64,000 nucleotides of DNA from Sipunculus nudus (Eukaryota; Annelida; Sipuncula; Golfingiida; Sipunculidae): contig CM049315.1 of assembly GCA_026874595.1 (NCBI GenBank), positions 34,800,164 to 34,864,163 of the forward strand, written 5' to 3'. The position numbers were made by a program, and so were the translations under genes. The notes under the pieces are model-generated. The model saw only the letters and a program-made list of their open reading frames with translations, ran no database searches and was not told the DNA's origin. How positions within the stretch are numbered: position 1 is the first letter of the stretch; every line of letters begins with the position of its first letter. This document shows, piece after piece, positions 1-12,745 of this stretch.

Positions 1-1047
1 CGTCCATCTTCCAGATTCTCCTCAACTGCCAATAGTGGCAGAAACTTATGGATTTCAGGTTTACTAGGTTAATAGGGGAAGGTTCTGTTTGATTTTTGGT
101 TCACAAGCTCAAAGGTCAAGGTCACAGGGCCTATCCATTCCCAAATTAATTTATGGATGATAACTCCTTGTTAAAGCTCAAAAACACATCCTTTTAGAAA
201 AATTCAGTTAAGCGTCAAAATCCATGGGTCCCTAGATGTGGAACTGAGTAGAAACCCGCGTGTCCCAGATACAAGCTCCTCTGGGTTATTTGAAGCAAAA
301 AGTTTTAAATAAAAACTTCTTGTTTGTGGTGAATTTATGTGTGCACGTGTATGGGGTAAGGTGGCAGGGATGTAAAGGTTTGAACACTGTCAGCTCGCGA
401 CACCTAGCGGGTTGTATTGGAGTTATTATTTATGGAATGCAAGCATAGGTATTTGTCTGACACGTGCAATGTCGCAGAATGAAACGCGTTACAGTTAACA
501 CTGGAGACAGGAAGATGTAATTAAACGTTTAACAATTACAGGTGCAAAATTTATTTCTCATTTTTGCAAGACCATACATTTTTTTTGGAATCACATGCAC
601 ATGTGGGCATTTGATTATTTGCACTGTCCATAATGTTGCCTAATAAACACATTTTTACGAGTCATTGTTTTATTTCTCATTATTTTAAGTTACAAGTTTT
701 TTTTCTAACGATTTTGTATACCTTATGACATTTTGTGTGCGGTTTGTCTGTGAACTGCCACCATTTTGAATATTATGACATGTTGAAGTGGCTCTTACCA
801 GGTCACACAAACGTGCTTTAAAACCCAATGTATTAACATACTTGCCTCTAAAAAATTACAAATTTAGATTCTGGATAATCTGAACCCATATCCTGGAAGA
901 AATACTTTTATTACCCCCCCCCCCCCCCCCACCCTCGAAAAAAGGGGACTGTGATCTTTTTAAAAGCTATCGGTATATCTGTGAGCACTGTCAACTTAGC
1001 AGTGACGTTAGCCATAGGAAAAAAACCTGTGACTAGAAGTTTATGGT

Positions 1048-1091
1048 CCCAATTAAAGCTTAGTATATCCCCAATTAAAGCTTAGTATATC
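1048..1091. repeat. Exact 22-bp tandem duplication
   Basis: CCCAATTAAAGCTTAGTATA plus TC occurs twice back to back (1048-1069, 1070-1091) without a mismatch, so the duplication is recent. Confidence 0.9.
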
Positions 1092-1870
1092 CGCCTTTGT
1101 CGGCTACAAATTGACGGAAGAATAAACATATAGTTAGATCGGTCATTTCTCAAATGTCCGTGACGTCACACTGTCCCAGTCATAAAGACTCGATACAATC
1201 TCTGTTCTGTCCATAACATATCAAACCAACGTGCTAATACGTGTATCTCTTTTCCTTTTTCTCCAGATAGAAAGGCATTTGTGCATCAACATGGTACCTG
1301 CCATTTTCCGTCATTTACCCCCCTCGGAGCTATTTAGCGGTAAGCATAACCACTGGAATCAGATTGAAAGTTAGTAACAAGTTCTTCTCTGAAGTCAGTG
1401 CACATTCTGATAGAACTATCATAATGATAAGACGAGTACAGAATTTTCAAATATTTACTTTTATATTTAATCTTTAATTTACATGACCAATAATCCCCCC
1501 CCCCCCCCCGACCCGCCACCACCACGATTTCCGATCGTTGGCGACATCTAGCGGAACTTTGCTCAACAAACGGGTAGAGCTCTTTCTCTTTTATATATTT
1601 CCCTCTATTTCAATTTCTGTAATTGATAAAATTTGCCAGTTTAATGATAAAATTAAAAGCCACATAATTATCAGTTTTTGTTATAGTATATATTTGAACA
1701 TCTACTTAACGTAAACCTAAGGTCAGTAAAAGTAACTCTGGTAAAAGCTTTTAACCAAACCTTCCCTCAACTCGTATTTACTTTATATACAATATTGCTC
1801 TTAAAAGATATCACATGATATGTTTGGTTTTCAATGTACTTATAGCCGCTTTCCATTCTAAACACCAAAC

Positions 1871-1876
<6 letters not shown>

Positions 1877-1908
<32 letters not shown>
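1877..1908. repeat. (TG)n microsatellite
   Basis: Sixteen uninterrupted TG units. Confidence 0.95.
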
Positions 1909-1913
<5 letters not shown>

Positions 1914-2095
1914 CCATGTATAGCTTACAATCTTTTAGAAAAAACAGGGGAAGGGAAACACCATTTAAGTGTATGAATGTATGAACGCCGGCGAGAGCTA
2001 TCCTCCCTCTCATTCACTGCAAGTTACATGGGAAAACAATAAATAAAAATATCTCCCATCAGGTAGTCAATATCAGGATTTTGGTACTCAGATTA

Positions 2096-2345
2096 GCTAA
2101 GATTCCTTATGTACGGAATGCGGATTGGGTGTTGAGAGATTTCATATGAACCTGCACGGCGGCATGCATGTTTTCTATGTGTTGCCCCTGGGTACCATGC
2201 GGAACCGACAATCGCTACATGTAGAGATTCACTTTGCCGGATACGCATTCCCCATGACGGTTCGCGCATAAGGAATCTCGCCTTATTTATTTAGTCAATA
2301 CCGATTTTATACGCATTCCGCATTCCGTACATAAGAAATCTTAGC
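2096..2345. mobile_element. MITE with TTA target duplication
   Basis: A 250-bp element with terminal inverted repeats of about 30 bp. The left end reads GCTAAGATTCCTTATGTACG; the right end, read on the minus strand, is GCTAAGATTTCTTATGTACG. TTA flanks both sides (2093-2095 and 2346-2348), the target size typical of PIF/Harbinger elements. A further inverted copy of the GAGATTCCTTATG motif lies internally near 2265-2277. There is no transposase, so it is non-autonomous. Confidence 0.8.
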
Positions 2346-2348
2346 TTA

Positions 2349-2837
2349 AAAAGTGCATTTATATGCCAGAAGCGAAAAAGTGAAAGTGTTTGTATACTTA
2401 TAGGCTTTCCATAACTGAAAAATATTATTCAGATTTAAAATACGTGTAGCATAATAATGTATTATATTTCAGTATTTGTTTTTGCCAGCAAATATACTGA
2501 AGACACAGATTGCCCCATTGTATTATGTTTTGGCATTATCTTTGCATTAATATTCAAAATTATAATTTTAATGTGTTTAACCTTGATATGTATATGGATA
2601 AAGGTCTTTTTATGTTAATTCATTAAAAGTAAGTAATCAAAAATACAGAGCATTGAGAGCATTTGTGTATGGTTCCATATGTTTATAATGTACTGTTTTA
2701 ACAATAACTGAATAAAATATCGATTTACAGGTGAAACATTAAAAAAAAACACTTTAGACATTTTTTCCAGAATATATGTATATATAAATTTTAAATAATT
2801 GTAATAGTAGCGCTCAAGTTTTGGAGACTCACATCTC

Positions 2838-2870
<33 letters not shown>

Positions 2871-5189
2871 CTCGGCTGGCTGCGATTGCATAGATTCCTT
2901 TCCATCATGATGAAAATTTTATTTAAAATAAGTTCGTAGGTCACATGCTTCACTCCGGTTTCATATTCAGTCTTTTCTGTAATGTAATCTTGATGCAGAA
3001 AACATTCATTTAACCATTACTTTCTTACAAGATTTTTTTACTATGTGTAGCCTCAAGATTAAGATGATCTATTTATCTATAGGGTAAAAATAGAAGACAT
3101 GAACATCGTCCGTATACGCCCCCTGCCGGGAAATTTTGTTACTCATTTGAACCTTCCATGGTCAGTGAAATAACACCGGGAAATGCACGATTGTTCACCA
3201 AATATTTATTTAAAATGATATTTAACATGGAAATCGATATGATACTTGTGATTTAGTCTGACGGCAAAAAAATCATGCATGAATTAAAGGGTGTTACTTG
3301 AAAAGTTTGTATATGCGATCGCAAATCATTGCATGACTGATAAATTTAAAGAAGTTCTTTGTATTTGCCTTTGTCTGTCTAATGACTTAAAAACTAGATC
3401 CTAGTCCTAGCCTTTAAAGAGGCCATTCTAATTATAATAAATTATCGAAGGTGCAGGTATAAAGCTAAGGATGGAGTAAACGATTTATCATATTTACTTT
3501 TTTTCATGCACACAAAGACCCTTAAGCGGACATTTTAGACCATCTCTATTATAAATTATCTAGAAATCTGTTGTCCTGAAATAACAACATATTATGGTAA
3601 ATAAATGTTTCTGGTATATCCTTGAATCTTCCAGTGGGAATACTATATACGAACACATTCGCTCAATCTGCGACCCATGTATCGTTGATAATATTATGAA
3701 ATTATAAATAAACCTATTGTTTAATCATATATTATAGCTAAAGGTATATATACATACATACATGTTTATACATGTACACAAATATAGACAAATTAACGGC
3801 TTACATATACTAACAACAGCATGTCGTTATAATGTGAGACATTCAGCTGCATTGCCGCGTACATATCTTTATCTAATTAACGCTACAACAAAGAGGGCGA
3901 GGGTTAAAAGGTATTTTACATTTCATGTTCATGCATAATTATACTCGGAAATGTATATCACATCAAATACAGATTACACAAAATAATAATCCTTTCGCAA
4001 AGATGTCTACAGAGGAATCCGTTATGCAAGAACAAATTTAAACAAAAGTTATGTTGAAATTTTTAGCCCGCCCATAATTTAATAGAGCAGACTGATATAT
4101 AATTTATAATACATAATTTGAAATATATAATTCATTTCGATAAAGACATGGTATAAACCACTTGACACTTGTTGACGTTGTTGACGCGTTTTATTTCCCC
4201 ATGACACACACACGTGGACGCCTGATATAGCACTTCCTTACGACTGGTTCTATTCATTTAAATATTTCACAAATCATGCCTATAGAAACTCTTCGCTCCA
4301 TGGATATATCTTTTTGCATCTATAATTGCAATGTCAATCATATAATCACGTATATACATGTATACCTGAACAAAAGAGAAAGCAGAAATGTATAGATTAG
4401 GATAGTTTGCAGAATTTTCCTTGGGATTTCCCGGGGGTGCGGGGCTGGGGGTGGAGGAGACATTAGAATTAGAAACGGGTTATAGAATTTGCAATATAGC
4501 GCCCGGAGCAGGTAGTATTTATAGGGTCGGGAGATATATAGGGGGAAGGGGGTAAAATTTGAAGAGGGGTCCATGCAGAATATATAGAAGGAGAAAAACG
4601 CAAGCTAAATAATAATAACTAATGCATGCACACTTAATCTATATACTTTGTCTTTTGTCATTCCCTGGAATTAAAGTTAGACCATGCAGGCAGGCATGCA
4701 ATTAATACTCTTATAATATATATATATAGGCACGGCTGTATGTAGTCAACTGCATGGGCACGAAATACCCATGGGTAAACTCAGAGGTTAAAATGTACTT
4801 TTACCTGCCTTTTTAAGAAATTTATTGTAACTTTTGCAAATATCCAGAGTGATGAAACATTTAAAAACAAGGTTTTAATCTGCAGGCGACGGCAATAATA
4901 TAATTGACGACCAAAGGTACGTCCATGCGGTTATTTGTCCATGCATATATCAAAGCGGTACCTTAATTGTATTCTCTTGCATGTACGGACACATCAGCTA
5001 TAGTTTGAATCATTAATTTCCGTGGCCATAAGTTTTACAATGCGCTTTATACCCATGCATGCACGAAGAAACATTGATTCATATACAAATATATCTATAT
5101 ATTTATTTCACAAGACGTCTCTTGGATGTATAAAAGCTGATTGGATGTTTGTTGATATACTTCTATATATAAACATAGTTGACAGAAAT
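2349..5189. other. AT-rich non-coding DNA
   Basis: No gene is seen. It holds a run of 30 T at 2839-2868 and many short palindromic ATGCATGC motifs. At 3119-3130 there is a CCCCCTGCCGGG stretch whose inverted counterpart recurs at about 29092-29104. A G-rich, C-poor strip lies at 4430-4465. Nothing else stands out. Confidence 0.5.
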
Positions 5190-5191
5190 TA

Positions 5192-5814
5192 AAGCCTGTA
5201 TCTCACTGGGCTGCGACAGCTTTGCAACAAATTGCGAATTCATTCGCGAGCAAGTCTCAAAAGAGTCGTAAAACATTTGCGGTGGTTCTAATTTTCCTCG
5301 CTTGATTCGCAAAGTGTCGCTAACATGTCGCACAAATTTTGAACATTTTCAAAAAATTCGCAAAACAAAATTTCTCGCAAAATAGTCGCAGAGGCGTCGC
5401 TGGTGTCTCAAACCCGTCTCAAACATGTCTCCAACTATTCTCAAGTCAGTTTCTGCGAGTCAGGAATTGCGAGAACTGCGTGACAACTTTGAGAGGGGTT
5501 TGCGACCGATGCAACTATAGATTGCGAATATTTTGAGATAAAAATGAGAATCTGACATTCTGGTCGCGAATGGTCGTGCGAATATTTCACAAATGTCGTG
5601 CGAATGTCTTGTGAAAATCGCACGACATTTGCACGACGGGTATACGAACTCCAGCCGAATTTTCGGCCAAACACTCGTACGATGTTCGCAAACATGTCGT
5701 AAATACGATTCAGTGTGATTGCAAGTGAAAATTGTCGCTAATTCGCGTATTTTCTCGCAATTGTCTTGTCTTCAACTAGTCGCAAGCTGACGCAGCCCAG
5801 TGAGATACTATCTT
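5192..5814. mobile_element. Non-autonomous DNA transposon with TCGC-rich interior
   Basis: The terminal inverted repeats share GTATCTCACTGGGCTGCG (left 5198-5215, right end near 5790-5808 inverted) followed by CAGCTT. TA flanks both ends (5190-5191, 5815-5816), though a TTA target cannot be excluded. The interior is unusually full of TCGC/GCGA and GTCGTGCGA motifs and holds a 14-bp hairpin stem (5590-5603 with 5618-5631). No transposase frame is present. Confidence 0.75.
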
Positions 5815-6047
5815 TATACAAAGTCTAACGTGCTTCGAGCGCGATCCGTGAATGTGTCGGGCCGCCGTCGGGCGCCCTCTACGGGACCCGGCCGGGCTCC
5901 CTCGATCAACTCAGGAATTTGACCCCTGGGGTATATATCCCCTTGCAACTTACCTCGGTGCTGTGCAGTGCTCTTAATTAGAGCTCTCTCAGCCATCAGA
6001 AATATGATGTTTAAACTGTTTACATGACCTTTATGTACTCGATGAGG

Positions 6048-6146
6048 ATTGCAAGTGAAAATTGTCGCTAATTCGCGTATTTTCTCGCAATTGTCGTGTC
6101 TTCAACTAGTCGCAAGCTGTCGCAGTCCAGTGAGATACTACCTTTA
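6048..6146. mobile_element. Solo right end of the same transposon family
   Basis: These about 99 bases repeat the right end of the element at 5192-5814 with very few differences (for example TGTCGTGTC for TGTCTTGTC). They end in the same CAGTGAGATACT terminus before CTTTA. No matching left end is seen nearby, so this is a truncated copy or a local duplication of the end. The DNA between them (5817-6047) is GC-rich and not repeated in the window. Confidence 0.75.
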
Positions 6147-6149
6147 TGT

Positions 6150-6360
6150 ACATGTGCAGAGCGGGGCGTATATATGTTTCTCCGCATATACGCGTGCAGA
6201 CACTCGACACATCATCTACAGCATTAAGTCCTTTAAATTTGAAATACTAATTTATGATTTCAAAGCTTGATGCCATATAAATCAGATGTATAGATGTATA
6301 TCATGATGTCACATTTTAAAATAATGCATGTACTTGAATTATTAGTATTAGATTTCTGCT

Positions 6361-6403
<43 letters not shown>

Positions 6404-7042
6404 AACCTAATATTCATGAAAAGAATATACACCAGTTCAGAAACAGTGACGAAGGACCATAATTATGTTCCATTGATGTGTGATAACAGGAAATACATGT
6501 ATATATTTACTAAAAATTTCAGTAAATACTTTTATTTTCTTATTCATCCATACACTTAATGTATAGTTTTAATACATGCATTTAGAGCCAGGTATTGCAT
6601 ATCTTTACTTATATGAAAAGTAAAAACAATAATCTGATTCCTTTTATATATATATTTACTCACAATGGCTATTTTGCCGGTACAGAACTATACAGTAATC
6701 AAGACATTATATATGTATAAAGATATGACTATACTGCACCGAGTAAGCGAATTCCTCCCTAAAAAGTATTTGTCAGCCTTTTATCATGCGTTCATTCAGC
6801 CGAATATTAATGGCCTTATCCAGTCTTGGGAAACTACCCTCGGACTTTTTTTTACTAAGGTGACCATGCATATTTAAAATTCTGAGCCCTTATAGTTATT
6901 AAACTAGGATGTTTCACATAATTGTATATTCACATGTATACGTAGAAAATGAGATCTTGCATTTTATTAAAGTAATTTCTAACATATCATATATAAAATA
7001 ATATACAAAAATGCATAATAAAATAAGCCACTTTGCGAGCAG

Positions 7043-7124
<82 letters not shown>

Positions 7125-10100
7125 ATAGTGCATGGATCGACATTCCCGCTTTTTTGTACTCTGAGTATGCAGGTGCTGATTTACCATCATTCAAGAAGAC
7201 GTTTTCAGTGATAGGTATATATATTATAAAATATTACCTTACCGTGTCTTTTCGTTATATACTATAGGTTCTGATAGGCCTCTTCAATGTTATCTGAAGA
7301 CATCTTAATAGTAGAATTTATTATATATAGGCTAAAACTGGTATCCATCAACCCCCCCCCCCCCAGTTGCTTTATATTTTTCTGTATGCATGAGCTACAC
7401 ATTTATATATATAATAATATAAAAAGAGACCCCCCCCCCCCCAACCCACATCTTCCAACTTCAAAAGTGCATTACGATCCTCTAACACTGTGGCTTGTGT
7501 ACACATATTTGACTTACAGCACATTCAAGGCAATTCAGAGAAAAAACGATCTTTTGCGATGGTTGTGTGAAGTTGTAAAAAATAATAACTAATTCAAGTG
7601 ATACCGATTTTATTTTGTGTTGTATGCGAGTGCAAGATTTATATGAATGACTGCAGTTCGAGATTTTCTTTGCAGGTGAAGAGGAATTATAAGGATGGTA
7701 ATAAATAAACTCTTTAAGAAAAGTCACTGCCTAATGAGGTAGCAGAATATATTAAATGTTCATATAAAAATATGTAAAACAGTAATTATTTGATAGATGA
7801 AAAAGATTGATATTGGATGTCGGTACCTCGATTATGTAGCCTTGCGCAAATACCTTTGACAGCCACTGAGCTGGTATATGACATGGAATGGCACCGCCAG
7901 TAGTTGTCCTTTTTGTCTTTCATTGTGCATGATATTACATGCAAAAATTTAAGAAGAGCTGAAATACTGGTCCTCAGAATCTAGCATATTATATTGTATT
8001 AACTTCACCACCAGCATGGACATTCAATTTTATGACAATTTACGTTACTGCCAACACGCACATGTCGATGTCTGATGCTTCTGTATCACGTGTACGCGCG
8101 CAAGTAATTTGTCGGAAAGCTCGCGCCAACCATTTCATATAACGTTACCCATACAATTTGTGTATTATTATATATAAAAAAAATATATCGTGTTATCGAT
8201 CCTTTGCTCCATGTTGGTTTTTTTTTCATTTCAAATTCAGGTTCCAGTTAAATTGAATACACAAGAGCCTTATCGAAATCCATTGTCGCGCATGTTGCTT
8301 TGAGCCCCCACCCCCGATTAACCTTGACCCCATCGTGTTTTGGAATTAGCCAAATCTTCGCTGCTGTTAAACTCAAAGCAGCAGGTCATTTCTGTGGTCT
8401 ATTCGACATGTTTCATTCCTGTTGTTATAATTAGCTCACGTTGACGTTTACCGCCCCCGTAACAAGGAAGTTACTTTGTTTCCAGTAGTTTTTAATGACA
8501 GTGCATGAACAACACGAACAAGGCGATACATATAATTATCCGTGAATGGAATCATTCACATAAAGCGCGGCAGTACGATTCACATGTGTTAGAGTCCCGG
8601 ATAACGATTCCTGCAGTGTTAGCAGTCTGTGCAGGCGGGATAACTGCATTTTAATGTAATTTATACCAGTGTATTATACAACTTTCAACTGACATATTAA
8701 ACTGCCATGATAAAGTTGAAGTATATATTTGACAGTGCAACCCGTTCATTATTGATGATTTGCAAATGGTCTATTGGAGCATTATTTTTAACGGCACGTA
8801 CATTGACAAAAATGGCATAGAGTTTGAAAGACGTCTTCATTGTTTAATTACTATTATTGAAGAGACAACATATTTATTATGAGAAATAACAATGACCTAG
8901 TAAATATAATTTATTGAATGATATATATCGACATACGTACATGAATCCTACGAGGATTATCATCGTCAGGGGACAGACCTTGCACGACGCAGCCGTGTCG
9001 GTCGGTCATTCAAACTGACTGGCATAAGGCCTATTGACAAAATACCTCTTTATTGTATAATCAATATTATTTCAAGGAGAACAAATAAATTATGAGAAAT
9101 AACAAACACCAACTTATTATACATTGTATTTCATTGCATGGTACATCCAAATACGTACCTGAATTCAGGTCACCCGATCAGCATGGCCACCTGCAGGGTC
9201 GGCCTTAATTCACGGACACATGCATGCAGTTAATCTGTGACACACTTGACAACTGACTCTGTATTGTGCATCTAATATTATTATGATATTTGATGATAAA
9301 GCCTGACGAAGACAGAATAAAAACTTGCGGTAACTTTTAAGCTTGACGGGAAAATGAAAGCATTACACTGCGCAACGTTATATTTGCAAGGGAGAAAAGT
9401 TAGGTTAGGAATGTTCATCCAGTATAAAAAATATAGTTTTCTAAATGTGATCTCCTACCAAACCGGGGGGGGGGGGGGGGCGTTTATTACTGGAGGGGTG
9501 CTTATAAGCGTCAAATACGCTATAGTCTGTATCCATATTTTCCTATAGCTGAACCCATTGCAGTATATATAGCCGAAATCATGGTGATGAAGTTATTTGG
9601 AAGTTTCCTCCTGTATAGTGTTATAATGACATAACCAGTAATTTTGTGGACCCATGACTCTTCTGCACTCATCCTCTGGAACCCATCAGTAAAATTTTGT
9701 AGAAATGACCTCTCAATTTCAGGAAATACATGAACTCCTTGAGTAACTTATAGGAAGTACGTACATTTACTGACATTTTCAGGAAAAAACTTTTTTTCCC
9801 CTGCATGGTTTCACATATTCAGTGCAATATTTCAAGTGGTCAATTATGGTGATATGGTGATATAAAAGACCAACATAATTAACACAAAAATTCAAGACAT
9901 ATTTATATGATATTCTTAGAGTGCTTGATAAAACGTATAAAGGTGCATGTATCGTTATGCAGGTATACACTTAATTGCCTTGTGATCAGATATTAATTCA
10001 TTCAGACTGCATATATATATGTACATGTACCCAACCTTATAAGATGCAACAGAAATGGAAACGGAACAAGCCCTAGTGATAAGCAAAATCGCCAAAAAAA

Positions 10101-10206
10101 AACTTATATATAGCATTCGGTCACGTGACTTACTGGTGGATTTATAAAAACAATGATTCAAGAAAGTAATGAAATCATATGTTATCATGTAAATACATAA
10201 AAACTA
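6150..10206. other. AT-rich non-coding DNA
   Basis: No gene is seen. It contains (TA)n at 6365-6401 and a 74-bp (TA)n at 7046-7119, poly(C) tracts at about 7351-7364 and 7430-7441, and poly(G) at about 9465-9480. Two diverged copies of a roughly 200-bp unit appear to lie side by side (about 8870-8990 and 9070-9210), sharing TTATGAGAAATAACAA and an ACGTAC-TGAAT block. Confidence 0.5.
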
Positions 10207-10245
10207 CATATTGTTACGAAGACAAATAAATGAGTGAACAATCCT

Positions 10246-10310
10246 GGGCCGATCCGGGAGTCGAACCCAGGTCGGTGGCGTACAAGTCCAGCGTCCCAAC
10301 CGCTTCGCTA
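10246..10310 (-). other. tRNA-like block in TRIM LTR (copy 1)
   Basis: Read on the minus strand it has an A-box match TAGCGAAGCGG (10300-10310), a CTTGTAC segment resembling a Thr-TGT anticodon loop, and a perfect B box GGTTCGACTCC (10257-10267) inside a five-pair T-arm. The anticodon stem is mismatched and there is no proper acceptor stem, so it is not a functional tRNA gene. The internal Pol III promoter boxes are intact in this copy. Confidence 0.75.
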
Positions 10311-10507
10311 GAAAAGAGACAGTATGGTCCGCTTTTATGTCACCCCGTAACACACCCCCTCTTATAAGAGCGTTCTGCTATCAGAACAAGACTAATTATC
10401 CCAGGAGTCACATTTTGGTGAGCTTATTCCCTGGGCCACAAAGTTAACCGTCACGTTATACGAGCCCCCATTTTGTTACGAAGACAAACAAATGAAGGGG
10501 AAAATCC

Positions 10508-10572
10508 TGGGCCGATCCGGAAGTCGAACACAGGTCGGTGGCGCACAAGTCCGGCGTACCAACCGCTTCGCT
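10508..10572 (-). other. tRNA-like block in TRIM LTR (copy 2)
   Basis: The second LTR repeats the block with the same A box (CCGCTTCGCTA on the plus strand at 10562-10572). Its B box is changed (TGTTCGACTTC), so Pol III recognition is likely weaker than in copy 1. Confidence 0.7.
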
Positions 10573-12589
10573 AGCAAAGCAAGTTCGGTCCGCTTTTATG
10601 TCACCCCGTAACAATATTTACGTGTACATGCAGTCGTGCTCGAGTTCAAGACAACAGTGCACACGCATGACTGCAAAATAAAGATAATTGCCTATTTCCC
10701 TTCCTATCTGTCAATAAAAGGAACCCATTAATTTCATTATCATTTATTTTTTAATTTACATTTTCTTCCTTTTATAGAAACCTCAGTCGATCTGAAACAT
10801 CTAGGTATTCATTCGTAGATCGGGGAATGTACAAATTATAAAATTTACAAATTATGGTACTCGGGGATCAAAAATGAATTTTTTTTTCTTTTATTCTTTT
10901 TTTTTTTATTCAAAGCTGTAAACATGCATCGGTAGATCAAGATCTGATATTGGACCCGACCCATCTGAAGATGGGGGAGATCGGAAGATATATAATATAT
11001 ATATATATATATATATGTGTGTGTATACGTGTTTGATTTGTGGATTCTGCATGTATTCGGGGGTCTTTATCGATAAATAAAAGTATTATAATAATCATCA
11101 TACATAAGGAATATATCTTTTTTTATGGTTGTTGATTGAAGATTGGATGGTAATATTCATTCAAATTCTCAATATTTAAAGAAAATAAAAGTGGGCATGC
11201 AAGGCCTCTATGGGTATAACTAATAAAGAATTAAGAAAGTATTCACTCATGACTTACAATGACTGCATGCATGTACACGGATAATTCTTCCCAGAAAAAC
11301 GTTTGTCAAATACATAAAACAATCAAAATGTATGTATAACCGTCCCCTACCTCTTAATAAATTTTTTTTTTTCTGTCGGATCGCATAAGTTCGGAATTCG
11401 TAAATATACTGTGAACAAAAAACTGTAGAAGTGGATAATTACTTAAGAAAGGCAGAAATATACTAGTAAAAGTCTTTGCTTGATATAGAGCAAAATAAAG
11501 GTCTCACCGTGTATGCAGTCTGCCTTTAAAGCTATATGTTAACAGAATGTCCACCTTCCCTGTACCATGCATGCAGTGGTCCATGCAGGTGTAGCGATTT
11601 CAGATTATCCCTCTTTTAGATTACCCTCCCCATGCACTATAAATCAGTTTTGGCTAGATTACCCCCGGAGGGAGTTTGAAATCATTTTCACCCTACCTTC
11701 ACCATTTCAGATTACAACTGAAAAAGGTGTTTCATAATGATTATTTAATGATATAATTGTTTGGGTTTCTTTCTTCTGTATTTCTCACATTTGGTCGAAT
11801 CTTTGTATATTTTATATTTGTTTGTATTGTGTAAAGCGATTTGGTGAAGTTTAAAAGTTAATGTCAACATGATCTCTAATTTAATCAACATTTTGCGACT
11901 TCTTTATATTTTTAAGATAATGCTTCTAGTCTTAAATTTTGTATATAGCTTTCATGTGTTTTATTCAAAATACATATCATGAATTATAATAGCATTTGCA
12001 ATAAATCACCGAACAGGTATAATCTGAATAATACGGGTAATCTGTAATCCAGTTCATGACTACAACGGGCGATTTCAGTTATAACAGTTATACGTGGGGG
12101 TTTATCCCGTTAATGCAATGGGGTTTAGATAGCTTAATTGAAACCTTTACACCAGATCTATCTTGCCTATATATACAGGTCGAACCATGAACCAAGAGTA
12201 AATTATAAACCAAATTTGAGATGAACTTACATGAGTACTAACAATGAACATACAGAGTTTTTTATTCATCGCAGTACACTTCCGGTAACTTTAAGCTGTC
12301 TGTATAGAGAATAGCGAATTTTCTCCCTAATCAATATTTTCATTGAAGTTTTCGACAATGCATGCATGTGGTGTCCCTTTGACATATATTTGCATGTAGC
12401 CTTTCTCATGTCAACTGAGAAATCTGTCGCTATACGGTATAGAGCAGGCGTCCCCAATGTTGAATGTTTAAAAATATTATGGTGGAAGAGCAGCAAAATG
12501 TGAACAGCTCAGTGAAACGCGTCTAACCTGTGTTCAAGAACTAATGAATTAAGAAAAATTCTCAGTCGTAAGATTCCCACACTATTGAC

Positions 12590-12745
12590 GTAGGACGCGG
12601 GTCCGGATTTGAGTCCACTTTTCTAGGTGTACTCGGTCTAGGACTTGGACTCGATGGTACTGGACTCGGACCTGTACTCGGACTCGGAGCTGGGTAAGGA
12701 CTCGAGAAATCAGACCGAGTCCGTCTCGAGTCCAGTAGAAAATGA
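12590..12745. repeat. Degenerate GGACTCGG array
   Basis: The words GGACTCGG, GACTTGGACTCG and their complement CCGAGTCC recur about ten times in 155 bp. Arrays of this kind are common inside transposon ends, but no terminal repeats were seen. Confidence 0.55.

Larger units (their letters stand above)
1..2092. other. AT-rich non-coding DNA, gene-distal flank
   Basis: No gene is seen. Notable items are a nuclear-receptor-like AAAGGTCAAGGTCACAGGG at 111-129, of the kind common in degenerate molluscan repeats; poly(C) at 914-930 and 1495-1509; an exact tandem duplication of 22 bp at 1048-1091; and a (TG)n microsatellite at 1877-1908. Open frames here have no coding character. Confidence 0.6.
10212..10613 (-). 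mobile_element. TRIM: miniature LTR retrotransposon with tRNA-like LTRs
   Basis: A complete 402-bp element. Two direct repeats of 141 and 140 bp (10212-10352 and 10474-10613) start TGTTACG and end CGTAACA and enclose only about 121 bp. ATAT flanks both sides (10208-10211, 10614-10617). Orientation is minus. Three bases inside the minus-strand 5' LTR lies TGGGGGCTCGT (10460-10470), the start of a Pro-tRNA-type primer-binding site. A purine run AAGAGGGGGTG (10353-10363) abuts the other LTR, as a polypurine tract should. There is no coding capacity, so gag and pol must come from elsewhere. Each LTR contains a tRNA-like block described separately. Confidence 0.85.

Noticed and set aside
395-1552. 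Recurring GCGACAYCTAGCGG words at about 397 and 1540
   Set aside because: Only 14 bases are shared, too little to define an element.
7046-7190. Frames rich in Ile-Tyr repeats over TA tracts, here and at about 15 other tracts
   Set aside because: They are translations of (TA)n microsatellites and have no other protein signal.
10246-10310. A genuine tRNA-Thr gene
   Set aside because: No acceptor stem and a mismatched anticodon stem; the block is repeated within paired LTRs, so it belongs to the TRIM.
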